DNA of 64,000 nucleotides from Corbicula japonica (taxonomy: Eukaryota > Mollusca > Bivalvia > Venerida > Cyrenidae). Made by a program: the position numbers and the translations under genes. This document shows positions 52,509 to 63,743 of the stretch, in pieces. The stretch covers positions 4,959,001 through 5,023,000 of the forward strand of contig JAZAYU010000009.1 of assembly GCA_038501625.1 (NCBI GenBank). Direction: 5' to 3'. Below the pieces are notes generated by a model. The model saw only the letters and a program-made list of their open reading frames with translations, did no database searches and had not been told where the DNA came from. Each line of letters starts with the position of its first letter. The first letter of the stretch is position 1.

Positions 52509-53218
52509 TTAAACCCCTGCCACCGTCGTGCAACCAAAGAGGTAAGCATAATGATCAACTGTAGATGGGTTAATCACCAGGCCTGCAGAGCGCTGTAAAA
52601 TATCATGTTGGTAACCTTTCTTTTTAAATTTACAGATGGTTTTTACAAATAACCGAGAGAAATTAACATTGCCTTTTATCTTCTTAAGTTTGTAAATTAA
52701 ATCTCCATAAAACACCGGCTGTAAAATACCATTTTGCAATAGTGATTTTAAACTGCATTTGTATTTATGAATGAGATCTGGTATCGGCGATAAAACTTGC
52801 AAAAGGTTTTCCTTAATTTGTGATACCGATAACCCTGTTTTAAAAGTTTTTCTGTTATGCACAGATTACGTTCATTGAAATCATTTACATCGTTGCAAGC
52901 TCTTGAAAAGTGAACAAGCTGTTAGATATAAACCCCGTAAGATGTTGCACGAGGAACATCGCCGTCTAAAAAACGGAAAATTTACTATATTAAAATTAAA
53001 ATCATCTCTTTTATCGTATATTTTAGTAGTGACGTAACCATTTTCAATAGACAGATTTTGATCAAGAAAGTGTGCTTGCTTTTCTGAAGTGTTCGCTCTA
53101 TTAAGCTGTAGTTCTTTAGGATAAATCTTATATATCTTATAAGAGGGACATAATCTTTATTAAGCAAGCACGCAATATACTGCATTTGTAAAATCCTTTG
53201 TAATCCATTTTTGTTCAT
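52509..53218 (-). pseudogene. Decayed coding repeat, unrecognised
   Basis: Two minus-strand frames, 52985-53218 and 52509-52862, read in the same direction with a gap. The second includes VFYGDLIYKLKKIKG, GYQHDILQRSAGLVINPSTV and YAYLFGCTT, which look like a once-translated protein rather than chance, because they have balanced composition and no low complexity. I could not assign a family; a transposable-element protein remnant is the likely explanation. Confidence 0.35.
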
Positions 53219-53395
53219 AACAGAACAAACTATAATTATTGTACTTTAAAGAAATACCACTGGCACTTGACAACGCTCTCCTTACTCACTCTCCTGCCAC
53301 ACCCCTCCTCACCCCCAAATGATTTTCACTGAAATTCATCCAACGAAATTCTCGTAAACAAGAGTAAAAGGTGCTTAAGCTTTCATCAAATATCA

Positions 53396-53543
53396 TGGCC
53401 CAAGATCATAAAACTAAGTTTTGAGATCAGTCTCAAATCTCAAGGAATTGATTGGCTTAAATGGCGACTGGTCGCCATTTCAGCCAATCAGATCCATGAG
53501 ATTTGAGACTGATCTCCAGATTTAGTTTTATGATCTTGGGCAC
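53396..53543. mobile_element. Palindromic MITE, family 1, copy 9
   Basis: Full foldback; ends GGCCCAAGATCATAAAACTA and TTTTATGATCTTGGGC. Confidence 0.85.
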
Positions 53544-53609
53544 ATGTGTTATTTTATTCACACTGATTGTTCTGACTGAAAGTTTTGGTGCGGAATGTAT
53601 AGGATATCA

Positions 53610-53735
53610 ACCGAGTACGAGGTGTTTCTGTGTAGGAAATACCTTGTCACGAGCTTCTTGTGACACCGAGAGCGCGAAGCGCTCGAGGTGTTTCATGAAG
53701 CTCGTGGCGAGGTATTTTCTACACTTACACACCGG
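53610..53735. repeat. Imperfect foldback with GC-rich tip
   Basis: Arms of about 45 nt (ACGAGGTGTTTCTGTGTAGG opposite the complement of CTACACTTACACACCGGC) enclose a tip GAGAGCGCGAAGCGCTC. A partial copy of the left arm recurs near 55013-55060. Confidence 0.55.
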
Positions 53736-53793
53736 CTCTTTTGTATGTCGTAGGTTGATAATTTTGAGAATTACCTGCGATAACAAAAGAATT

Positions 53794-53881
53794 CACGAGA
53801 CTAGGTTGTTCCATGCACGTGGACGGGTTGTTCTCCGAAAAGAATTACCCGTCCTCGTGCATGGAACAACCTAGTCTCGTG
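53794..53881. repeat. Near-perfect 35-nt hairpin
   Basis: Arms 53794-53828 and 53847-53881 begin/end with CACGAGACTAGGTTGTTCC and CCATGCACG, with one internal mismatch and a loop of about 18 nt. No gene context. Confidence 0.75.
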
Positions 53882-56775
53882 CGTAAATTTAAAAGTATTG
53901 AAACAATGCAAAGAAGACGCACAACATTTTATACATTTTAAGCACTAGAACAAATGAAGTAAAATTAAAACACCACTTCATTTTATATTATTTTCTTTTC
54001 ATAACCCAATTTAGATAACACTTACAGTACCAGATATATTGATAAAAAATGTTGGTTAAACATGCATTTCTTTTAGTAGATTGTTGTCATTATGTAAAGT
54101 CAGGTTTCAATAAGTATAAATCGTCGAATAATGTATATATTCGTACATTTATGACAATATTCCCATTTATGGAAAAAAGCCGAGATTTTAAGCTCCTTTT
54201 AAAATATCGTTTAGTCTTATTCTTCATTATGTATATATTGAAGTGAATTCGAAATTGTAAAACACTTTTTTTCTTCTTAAATTTTAGCACTTGTGTGTCC
54301 GCTTGATTTTCGTCGCTTGACAGAGGAAAAAACTTGAAATCTGTCACTTGGCTTTTTTTCTTTATATACATGTACTACTCAAAGTTTGCTAAGCACCAAT
54401 AATAATTTTGTACATGTCATCTGGTGTATGCCAGTTATAAGTTTTATTTATTTTAATTCACCTGATTAATGACTGCTTTGACAAATGTTTGTTGTAATGT
54501 GTTTACGGGGTTTATTTTTAATTAGAAGGGGATGTGCAAAAATCAATTTTATTGCATATAATGAAGATGTTTCCTTAAAATAGACGGCCCTTAAAAATGT
54601 TGTGCAACTTCGCGAAAGATTTTACAAAAGTGTGCATTTTTAAATAGAGAAATGGAAAACCAATTAGTTATTATTATTATAAGTTGTAGGTCTTGTCAAA
54701 GGCTTGAAAAAAAGCATTTTAGTGCATATTCTTGGGCAGTTTTGATTTATACATTTTAAATTTTTTTACAGCCACAAATTTTAACTAAATGAACAAGTGA
54801 TCGAATGAATGAGTGTGTGAATTGTTCGATTTCCGCATGAATATGGGTATATACTGTTGAAAGCGGGTTTTAAACCCAACAAAAAATATGATACGTAAAT
54901 AATGACGCTAACCTGTATGTTTTTGATGTCAAAACAAAATTCGGCTTCTCAACTTTTCAACCAAACTTTAATCCAAATCTTAGTAGTTGTATATGTCTAA
55001 GGTGTGTAAGTCGGATATCAACCTCGTTCATCGGTGTTTCTGTGCAGTAAACATTTAGAAAATGATACTCTGACCTCATCCATCTAAGGTACACATATAT
55101 ATTTATACCCACTGATAGTCATAGGAGGAAAACATGTATATGGCACTCGCCCGTGTGTGCGTACATGCGTATGTGATCACGTGAATTTTGTGTGTGACCA
55201 CAAATCTTCATTCATTATTAGGCAGAATTATACTTTAAACAAACACCACTGGCACCCGACCACGCTATCCTAACCCGCGTCCAGCCCTACCCCCACATGC
55301 TATAAGACCTTTGCTTTCCCTAAAGAAGTCTAAGAAAGTCGATGATATCATCTCAAAATATGAAACAAACATTTCTTTAATCTACACTATACCATTCAAA
55401 ACTGCATGCCAAAATGTATTGAACGTTGTTTATGAAAAAAAAACCTGAAGGTTTGCGATGATGTTCGATTCTCCCTTTTCCTTCAGCAGACGGCGTGGGG
55501 TGGGGGTAGTGGGGGTGGAGGCGTGGAAGAGCTGTTTAAATGCCAGTTACTAGGTATATGAGTATCGTGTATTACAATATAAAACAGCATGCGCAATTAC
55601 TGAACAGTTCTGTTGAGTAGAACTGTTGCTTAAAAGTAAAGGTGAGAAGTTAATAACATTTTGAAATCTCATTTTGAGTTCTATAAATCTAACATGCCCT
55701 TATTCAATGATGTCAAAAAAAACACAAAAAATAATATTGGTTCATAATGCAAAAAAATCTTACCCATGTTTTATAGTTCATCCATTTCGCAATCAAAAAC
55801 TTCCTAGTTTTATAAGGCTTTGTTTCCGAACTCAATAATCGACCTATTAATTGTAAACATATTTATACGAACGATATTCATATTAAAATTCAAAATCAAT
55901 ATAGTCAAAATTAGCATAGTAAATATTCATTGTGCGAGGTGATGATTTATTAAAAGATGATTTCACCGATTGATTGAATATGTTAAAGCAAAACTTTAGA
56001 TCGCATTCCAGCTATATAAACTTGAAACTGACAAAATGATATATTATTTGTTGCGAACAACTTCCTCGAAATAAAGACAATTCATTTATTTTTTATTTAA
56101 CTGCGAAGTCTTATTTAAAATTGATTTTTTAATTTACCCATGATCTGTTTTCCTTTCAGCTTTTTGGCTGTGTGAGGAGGCTTTGTTTTTTCGTTTTATT
56201 TTGTAGTGTTTAGAGAGATCTGGGTCAGTAACGTAAATAACAGAAGCTGAAAACCTTATCCTCATTTCCCTCGATGCCATCGATAACAATCCATCGTGAA
56301 TTTTATCAGTTCGATGGTCCATTCCTGATTGACCGATCGCTAAGATTTCCATATTGTCCGTCTATCATTTGCTGTCCTGCTTCAACGCATAACTACCAGA
56401 TATTTCGGGTTAACGTTGGCTGGAATAAGTATTGGATTCGAGAAGACTCCCGCTCGCTAAAGTAGCGTTGTCAGGTTCATGCTCTCCCTTTGATTTGATG
56501 CTTCAACGCTTCCTGTTCTACCGCTAAGCTTGCGAATGATAAAGATCAATTAACTTTAAGGTTTTAGGAAGAAAATTAAACATGAAAATGGAACTTAATT
56601 AATTGTGTAATTTCATCTTCCGTTGATTAAATGTTTGATATCACTTCGTGTTATAAAAGACATTAAAATTTGAAGGTGATTTTACCAATACCCAGAATTT
56701 GGCTAAATAAAATTGCCTTGTAAAGTAATGATGTAACATAAGTGTTTTGTTTCGATACAAAGTGAGTCTTTTTTA
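53882..56775. other. Intergenic, no supported gene
   Basis: AT-rich. A short match to the 8215-type repeat (CTTTTTGGCTGTGTGAGGAG) lies at about 56158. G-rich patch near 55495-55525. Nothing else could be supported. Confidence 0.4.
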
Positions 56776-56779
56776 TAAC

Positions 56780-56854
56780 TGGTCGCCATTTCAGCCAGTC
56801 AGATGCTTGCGATTTGAGACTGGTTTCCATGCTCAGTTTTATAACCTTGGGCAA
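56780..56854. mobile_element. Half of a family 1 MITE (right arm)
   Basis: Only the right arm (GGTCGCCATTTCAGCCAGTC to ACCTTGGGC) is present, 22 bp before duplication copy B begins. Confidence 0.7.
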
Positions 56855-56875
56855 AGGTTATTTTGATCCTTTACA

Positions 56876-59143
56876 CCATATACGCATTTCATCGCATGTG
56901 CGACCAGTTTAGATCCAGATCAGCCAGCATGGCCATGTTGTCTGCTCAGGATCTGCACTAAACGCTTTTTGGTCAGAAATAACGGGTGTGCCAGGTAATC
57001 TGGATCTACTCTGTTTGCCCACACCATAAAGGTGTATATATATATATTGTGGAGTAAAGGTTAGATTATGAGCAATCTTTGAAGATTTTCTGATCGTGGA
57101 TATATAAACATACAAACTAAGTCACGAGAATAAATTTAATGTTAATCTCCTGAAAGTAACAACATCTTTTGATAATGCTTGGTGTATTTTAAATTTAAAT
57201 TGCTTATGACAGGTTTGTGAAGAGGGCAAAAGCAAATTGTCATGGTCACTTTTGACAGAGCTTTTTTTCTGACAGAATGTCTGAGGTTGACACAACTGAA
57301 CAATTTTCTAGTTTAAATTAGTGTGTTTCCTTTTATTTTGTTACAACTTCGGGAATTTATTCGCAGTTTTTTTATTGTTCAGCAAGGTTTAACTACCTTT
57401 GGTCATACAATTCCTTTCAGGTGTCATATTTGTTAAAATAAAAGACTTATGAGCATTATTCATGTTAGGAGGTGCATTTTATCAGAAATACCAGATTTCC
57501 CAAGTTTTCATGGGCTACCAGTGTTGATCCAGTTCAGTTTGAATATTTGTGCAGTCTGATCATTATCAACACTCTTTGCTTTTAGATTTATTATATTATT
57601 TCTTAAAAAGATGTTAACATTGTAGATCAAGATCAGATGGCATGTGATAAAAGTTGTATCCATAAAGGTTTATGAAAAAAGCATCCATATTGTTTCTATT
57701 GTTTTTATGCCTAACAGATACAGGGGCTTACATGTATATAGAAAGAAAACAAGACAACAGCAGTTTGATCATTTATGGAGATGTAGATCCAAATTCAATA
57801 TCACTCAACATAACTACTGATATGTTAAGAAACTATTGTTTAAGAGACTAGTGAAGCCCAAAAGTACAAGCTGATCTGATACTATTGTGGTCACACATCT
57901 GGTATAAGCCATATCTGTTTGACAATAGGGTACCTAGGAAGTATTATTGAAGCTCTATGAAGTAGTATTGACAATATTTTCCAGCTAGTTTTAACATTTA
58001 CCTGTGGGCAACCCCATAGCCATTTGTTTGTTTATATAACTGTATACATGTACAATATGCTTCGTTTTGGAAGTACAGGTAATTAGTTTTGTTCAAAAGA
58101 TCTTTAAAGATCAAATAAGGCATTATATATAAATAATGTTTTTCTTTTCACATGAGCTAACATCTGCTTTTGCTAATTGTCAAGATATTTATGAAAATTG
58201 TTTAAGACAACTCGTAAAGTAACTTATTTCATAGATTTTGTTTTTTTTACATGAAAAATGGATAATGATTCCTGTCAAGTCAGCCCACATAACATATCTT
58301 ATCCTGTGTTGTAGGATAGGGTTTAAACAACCAGTGCCCAAGGTTATGAAACTGAGCATGGAAACCAGTCTCAAATCTCAAGCATCTGATTGGCTGAAAT
58401 GGAGCCAGTCGCCATTTCAGCCAATCAGATGCTTGAGATTTGAGACTGGTTTCCAATCTCAGCTTTATAACCTTCAGTCCAAGTCAATGAAATCCTCTTT
58501 CTGTGTCTTCCTGGAGAGATGTTCTCTTATTTGGTAACAGACTAATTTTACAAGGCAGTAAGAAAGTTGACACCAAATGTCAACCTTTGGAGTGTTATCC
58601 TGTCAGATCTGCATCATCACCCTGGAGTTATGTATGATATGAGGCCTTTGTTTGAACCCTTTACTCGTATATATGGGTTTGATCACATGTGCAACAAGTG
58701 TAGACACAGATCAGCCAGTACATATATGCAGTCTGATCGGGATCCCCACTGTTCGCATCTTGGCCAGAAATAACTAATGATTCTAAAAGCGAAAAGTGTA
58801 GATTCTGGCCATATCAGGAAAAAACTTAATCCCATTGAGTAAAGGGTTTCTAAGCAGCAGTAAATCAGGCACACCAAATGTATGAAGTCTTCATCAAGTC
58901 TAAAGCCAGCTGAAACTTGTCCCAGATTTGACACTTTCGATAGACCTCGATACATTTTCTGTAAAAAGCTATCCCAAAGTCACCCTGGCATCTTTGTCCA
59001 TAAAAAATATACAACTGGTCCTTAACATTAAAACTACTTAATATATCAACTTGAAACCTGGAAAATAATATTAAATATATTCACCATCATAATCTACATC
59101 ATTAGCAACAAGACCCATAATTTTGGAATAAATATTGTTCAAG
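56876..59143 (+). repeat. Direct duplication, copy B, first part
   Basis: Matches 33595-35835 closely, including the three family 2 segments (56876, 57468, 58655) and the family 1 MITE at 58334-58480. A 17-bp insertion near 57705 (ATGCCTAACAGATACAG region) and small indels distinguish it. It is interrupted by the LINE and resumes at 63744. Confidence 0.85.
58334..58480. mobile_element. Palindromic MITE, family 1, copy in duplication B
   Basis: Counterpart of 35031-35184 but without the small left-arm insertion; the centre reads GGAGCCAGTCGCC, one arm shortened. Confidence 0.85.
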
Positions 59144-59587
59144 CTAGATAGATAGATAGATAGATTTATTTCGGCATAGGAAACATACAATGGTTTACAT
59201 AATTTTTATACATATGAACAATAAAAATAAATATTACCAACAAATAACAATCATATAAAATGTTTAGAAGCAGAGATAACCATGGAATGCTTCAAATAAC
59301 AAGGATAACGCAATAAAGTGCAAGCACTTATTTCCATTGCGGTCCTTTGTATTGGTTGCATGACCCAGAGAGGCAAACTAGTAAAAAGTAAAATAATAAT
59401 AAATAAGTATCACTTTGTTATTATCAAACTATCACAGTGGGTATGGAATAAATATAAAGGAAAACATTAAACTACTTTGTAAATTAAAAAACTTTCTGTC
59501 TCAGCAGAATTCTGTCTACGCCGAAATAAGTAAGGTAAAACAAAAAATAAGATCATGAATATCCGTGCTAAAAAGTTAAAATATTTA

Positions 59588-62011
59588 TTATAAGTTTTTC
59601 ATTAAGAAATCTTTAATGGAGACTTTAAAATTGTTAAGATGCTTTATTGTTGTTAAAAATGAGGGTAAACTGTTCCAAAGTTTGGACGCTAAAAAGCAAA
59701 ATGATTTTGAGCCGGAGCCTTTTACCTTAGGGAGACCATATCCACCTTTATTGCTGAACCTGGTATTGTAGCTATGGACAGAGTCTTGAGATAGAAAAAA
59801 TTCATCCATGTAACCAGGAGCAAGATTGTTCCTAACCTTAAAAACATGACATAACATTAAATGATGAACCCTTTTCTCAACAGGTAACCAAGAAAGATGA
59901 TTAAAATGTTCTTTACGAATGCTGGCTCGGGCATCCAGATTAAGTACAAATCTTATCATTTTATTCTGAGTGGTTTGTAGCTTGTTTTTGAAACTTTGTG
60001 ATAAACTATTATACCAAACTGAGCAGGCATAATCAAAGTGACATTGTACCAAAGACATAATAAGCAGCTTTTTCGTAAATTCTGAAAGAAACTCTTTTTT
60101 GCGGTAAAGGAATTTAAGACGTGAATTTGCTTTCTTAAGAACAGCAATGGCCATAGAGGCAAATGATAAATGCTGATCTAGAGTGACCCCAAGATATTTA
60201 ACTGACTTTGTAGGTTGAATGGAGGTGCCGTTACAATTAATGTCAAAAACGGACTTAGACTTAAGTTTGTGCTTTGACCCGAAAACAATGGACTCGGTTT
60301 TACCGAGATGTAATGATAATTTATTGTCAATAAGCCACTGACTAACTAAATGTAAATCTTCAGTAAGAGCTTGTTCCACTCTAGACAAACATTTGTGAGA
60401 CACCAAAATAGCTGAATCATCAGCGTAAAGTAATAATTTGTTTTTTATCACTGCTGACATATCATTAACGTATATCAGGAAAAGCAGTGGCCCAAGAATA
60501 GAGCCTTGTGGCACACCACAGGTTACAGTGGCTGTAGATGAAAAAGTACCAGAGATATCAACAAGTTGTTGTCTATCTGAAAGATATGAGCTGAACCACC
60601 TAACAATGTCCTTACCCAGGCCAGAAGCTGACAGCTTCATAATTAGGATTGAGTGGTCCACTGTATCAAAGGCCTTCTGTAAATCCAGTAGTAGCATGCC
60701 TACATAGTTACCTTGGTCAGTTTCTTTTCTAATGAAGTCTGTCAGGTAAATAAGACAAGTGTCAGTGGAAAATCCACCTCTAAAACCAGATTGAAATTTA
60801 TAGAACAGATCTTTATCAGTGAAATAAAATTCAACCTGATCATAGACCACATTTTCAAGAACTTTAGACACTATGTTTAAAATTGAGACTGGTCTATAGT
60901 TACCAAATGATAATTTATCACTCTTTTTAAAAAGGGGGACAACTCTAGCAATACCTTGAATAAGTGAAAGATTTATAATGTGTGTTATAGGACCAACAAT
61001 AATAGATGACCCATCCTTTAGGAAACGAGAGGAAATGCCATCTAGTCCAGTCGCTTTGTTTAAACCTAGAGACTGTAAATATTTTAATACTTTGGTTTCA
61101 CTTACCAAATTAAATGAAAAACTATTAGGAATAACACCTTTACTTGAGTAAAAACTGCTCACAAAATTACAACCAAACTTTTGTACACATTTAGGAAGCT
61201 TTTCAACTAATTTACAGGCTACAGTAGTATAAAAACTGTTAAAAGTCTCAGCAATAAGTTTCTTTTCAAAACAAATATTGTCATTTATCTTTAAACAAAT
61301 GTTTGAACTTGAGTCTGTAGATGCTTTTTTAGAAGGTAAACCAAGGCTTTTGAGAGTTTTCCATAAAGCTTTAGAGTCAGTTTTATTTTGCTCAATGCTA
61401 TTGGTAAAAAAATCTTTCTTGGCTTTATGCACTAACTGCTGTACATGGTTTCTTAAAGACTTAAAAGTTTCAAAATTGTCCTGACATTTATCATGTTTAT
61501 ATTTATGAAATGCTTTATCTCTTTCTGCTATAGCCTGGAGAATGTCAGAATCCATCCAAGGTTGGGACCTTTGCTTGATTCTTATTTGCTTTACAGGTGC
61601 AATACTGTCTAATACTGAAAAAAATAATTGCTTAAAACAAACCCATGCATTGTTTACATTATCACTTAAAATAACTGGAGTCCAATCAATACATAGGAGC
61701 CTGGCTTGAAAATTTTCTTTGTTGTAATTCTTAGCAGACCTTAAAGTAACAGTATTGTGAGAACCAAAATAACATTTTGTTAGTTTTCTAGTACAATAAA
61801 CCATACTATGATCACTAAAAGTTGTGTGAATAACACCAGATTGAGATATTTTATCACTATTTGAAACAAGGATAAGGTCTATGGCTGTAGAGCTGGTTGA
61901 ACATATTCTAGTTGGCTCTTTTATCACTTGTGTAAGATTAAACATGTTTATAAACGAATTAAGACACTGTAAAAGAGGGTAAGATTTAGAACATAAAACA
62001 TCTGTGTTCAT
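59588..62011 (-). CDS. LINE reverse transcriptase part (807-aa frame)
   Basis: Starts inside the endonuclease domain (GDMNTD site, SDHS at about 66-69). The reverse transcriptase follows: NKATGLDGIS at 318-327, NYRPVSIL at 371-378, LLLDLQKAFDTVDH with catalytic Asp443, PQGSILGPLLF at 501-511, and YADD at 529-532. The C terminus includes KSVKYLGVTLD and a Cys/His-containing tail. Between LSLIQG and ARVVPLFKK some 8-10 residues typical of the family are absent, an in-frame deletion. The frame is otherwise open over 2.4 kb. The true initiator lies upstream of the inserted repeat, so this Met is not the natural start. Confidence 0.85.
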   Translation of the reverse strand: MNTDVLCSKSYPLLQCLNSFINMFNLTQVIKEPTRICSTSSTAIDLILVSNSDKISQSGVIHTTFSDHSMVYCTRKLTKCYFGSHNTVTLRSAKNYNKENFQARLLCIDWTPVILSDNVNNAWVCFKQLFFSVLDSIAPVKQIRIKQRSQPWMDSDILQAIAERDKAFHKYKHDKCQDNFETFKSLRNHVQQLVHKAKKDFFTNSIEQNKTDSKALWKTLKSLGLPSKKASTDSSSNICLKINDNICFEKKLIAETFNSFYTTVACKLVEKLPKCVQKFGCNFVSSFYSSKGVIPNSFSFNLVSETKVLKYLQSLGLNKATGLDGISSRFLKDGSSIIVGPITHIINLSLIQGIARVVPLFKKSDKLSFGNYRPVSILNIVSKVLENVVYDQVEFYFTDKDLFYKFQSGFRGGFSTDTCLIYLTDFIRKETDQGNYVGMLLLDLQKAFDTVDHSILIMKLSASGLGKDIVRWFSSYLSDRQQLVDISGTFSSTATVTCGVPQGSILGPLLFLIYVNDMSAVIKNKLLLYADDSAILVSHKCLSRVEQALTEDLHLVSQWLIDNKLSLHLGKTESIVFGSKHKLKSKSVFDINCNGTSIQPTKSVKYLGVTLDQHLSFASMAIAVLKKANSRLKFLYRKKEFLSEFTKKLLIMSLVQCHFDYACSVWYNSLSQSFKNKLQTTQNKMIRFVLNLDARASIRKEHFNHLSWLPVEKRVHHLMLCHVFKVRNNLAPGYMDEFFLSQDSVHSYNTRFSNKGGYGLPKVKGSGSKSFCFLASKLWNSLPSFLTTIKHLNNFKVSIKDFLMKNL

Positions 62012-62041
62012 GTCACCTAGTAAAATAGTTTCATATTGTAA

Positions 62042-62900
62042 AAAGAGCCGTCAGTGACGGGTTATGCTCCCCGACGCTGCTTTGTCACAAATATTTTTTT
62101 ATTAGTACAGGAAGAACTTGTAAGAAAGCAATTGCATTTGAAAGTTTTCTTTAGAATTAAAAGAGAAAGCATTGTACAGTATTTGAAAAAATTATAAAAG
62201 GGATATCTTTTTCAAATATGTTTGTTTGTTTGTTTGGGGTTTAATGCTCGCTTACAGGCGGACAGTTCACCTAACCATCGTTCCAGGGTTTGTTTGTTTG
62301 TTTGGGGTTTAACGCCCGTTTTATAAGTAAGAGAAATTTCAAAGGGCAATAAATCAAAAATCAATAAAGCAAGAGTTATGGTACTTTTGCAATGCACTGC
62401 TCCTCATTGAGATCTATCTACTTATGAAGTTTCAACTTCATAACTCTTATACTTTGTGAAATAAGCCCTGGACAAAAAGTAAGTATGAGAAATTTCAAAG
62501 GGCAATAACTCAAAAATGAATAAAGCAAGAGTTATGGTTCTTGTGCAGTGCACTGGTCCTCCCTGAGATCTATCTAGTTATGAAGTTTCAACTTCATAAC
62601 TCTTATACTTTGTGAGATATGCCCTGGACAAAAAGTAAGTATGAGAAATTTCAAAGGGCAATAACTCAAAAATGAATAAAGCAAGAGTTATGGTTCATGT
62701 GCACTGCACTGCTCCTCAATGAGATCTAACTACCTATGAAATTTAGTCTTGATACCTCTTATAGTTTTTGTGTAATTGTCCGGACAATATTATGACGGAC
62801 GGACGAACGGACGAACGAACGAACGAACGGACGGACGAACGGGACGGACGGACGGACAAAGCGGCAACTATATGCTCCCCCGAATTTCGGGGGGAGCATA
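62042..62900. mobile_element. Repeat inserted in the LINE endonuclease
   Basis: Ends carry TTATGCTCCCCGAC on the left and a CCCCCGAATTTCGGGGGGAG hairpin followed by CATAA on the right. The interior has three units of about 160 bp (AAATTTCAAAGGGCAATAAC, GCAAGAGTTATGGT, TGAAGTTTCAACTTCATAAC) and a (GGAC)n/(GAAC)n array at 62791-62860. A short A-rich duplication (TAAAAG-like) may flank it. Class unknown. Confidence 0.65.
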
Positions 62901-63690
62901 AAAAGTCATTGCTAGAAGAAAACACAAAATCTAATATTGAATAAAAGTCCTTTTGTGTAGGAGGTCTGTAGGTCACTCCAACTAAGATTGGTTTGGTCTT
63001 GGGTAAAAAAAGTTCAATCCACAAAGCTTCTATGCCATCATGATCCAGGTCAGTTCTATAGTTAAAAGACAAGTCTCTTCTAATATAAATACACACGCCT
63101 CCGCCTTGTCTGTTACGGTCTTTGCGCAGAATGCAGTAATTCTTGATGGACACCTCGGAGTCAGGAAACGTGTTATCAAGCCATGTTTCTGTTACACATA
63201 TACATGCAGCTTTAGATCTTTCGGCTATTATTTCTAGTTCATGCAATTTAGGCAACAAACTCCTCGTATTTATGTGTATAAAATGCAAACCACGTTTCTG
63301 GAAGATTTTGAAGTCATTGTCACTGGACATGTTAAATGTAGGCTCCTCAGTGGAAGGTCCAGGGCATGGATGAATATCACCACATAACATAAGGCAAAAT
63401 GGCACTAGTAAGTTATTTCGCCGTGTGGAAGGCCATGATAATTTCTTCTTTTCACACACTGTAAAATTCACATTAATAAAAGTATTGAAGTATGTGAGAT
63501 GTCCGTAGGTAAAAGGCAACACGGATACACTGTCCGAAATACAATTATCCGGATATACATCATCTTTAAAATAATTATTTCCTTGTTGATATAAGACGCG
63601 ACTGGTAAAAAGTATAGCGATAAGAAAGTTCCTCAGTATATTAATAATCATCCTGTTTCTATGTGTGTGATAAAAACGTCCTTGTTTCAA
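62901..63690 (-). pseudogene. LINE 5' part: apurinic endonuclease N-terminal half
   Basis: Frame from Met at 63690 to the insertion. The first 100 residues are of unknown function and end in CGDIHPCPGP, which resembles a 2A-like DxExNPGP signature with Asn replaced by Cys. The endonuclease follows: GLHFIHINTRSLLPKLHEL, ACICVTETWLD (catalytic Glu), GGGVCIYIRRDL, and VGVTYRPPTQKD. The frame runs on into the inserted repeat to 62743, giving a meaningless Arg/Ser-rich tail. The rest of the domain resumes at about 62040. Confidence 0.8.
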
Positions 63691-63743
63691 CGAAATCTTA
63701 TAATTTTTGGAATGTAAACAAAAAAACCCTCTCTAGGTCATAC

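Larger units (their letters stand above)
59144..63743 (-). mobile_element. LINE (APE-type non-LTR retrotransposon)
   Basis: The boundaries are exact by comparison with the empty site in duplication copy A. The 3' end, at 59144 on the plus strand, is a short (TAGA)n array, i.e. a tetranucleotide tail. The interior encodes an apurinic endonuclease and reverse transcriptase. It belongs to a CR1/L2/Rex1-like group by motif style (inference). The endonuclease region is split by another repeat at about 62042-62900. Confidence 0.88.

Noticed and set aside
62743..62900. Arg/Ser-rich end of the LINE 5' frame
   Set aside because: It is read-through into the GGAC-type array of the inserted repeat, not LINE protein.
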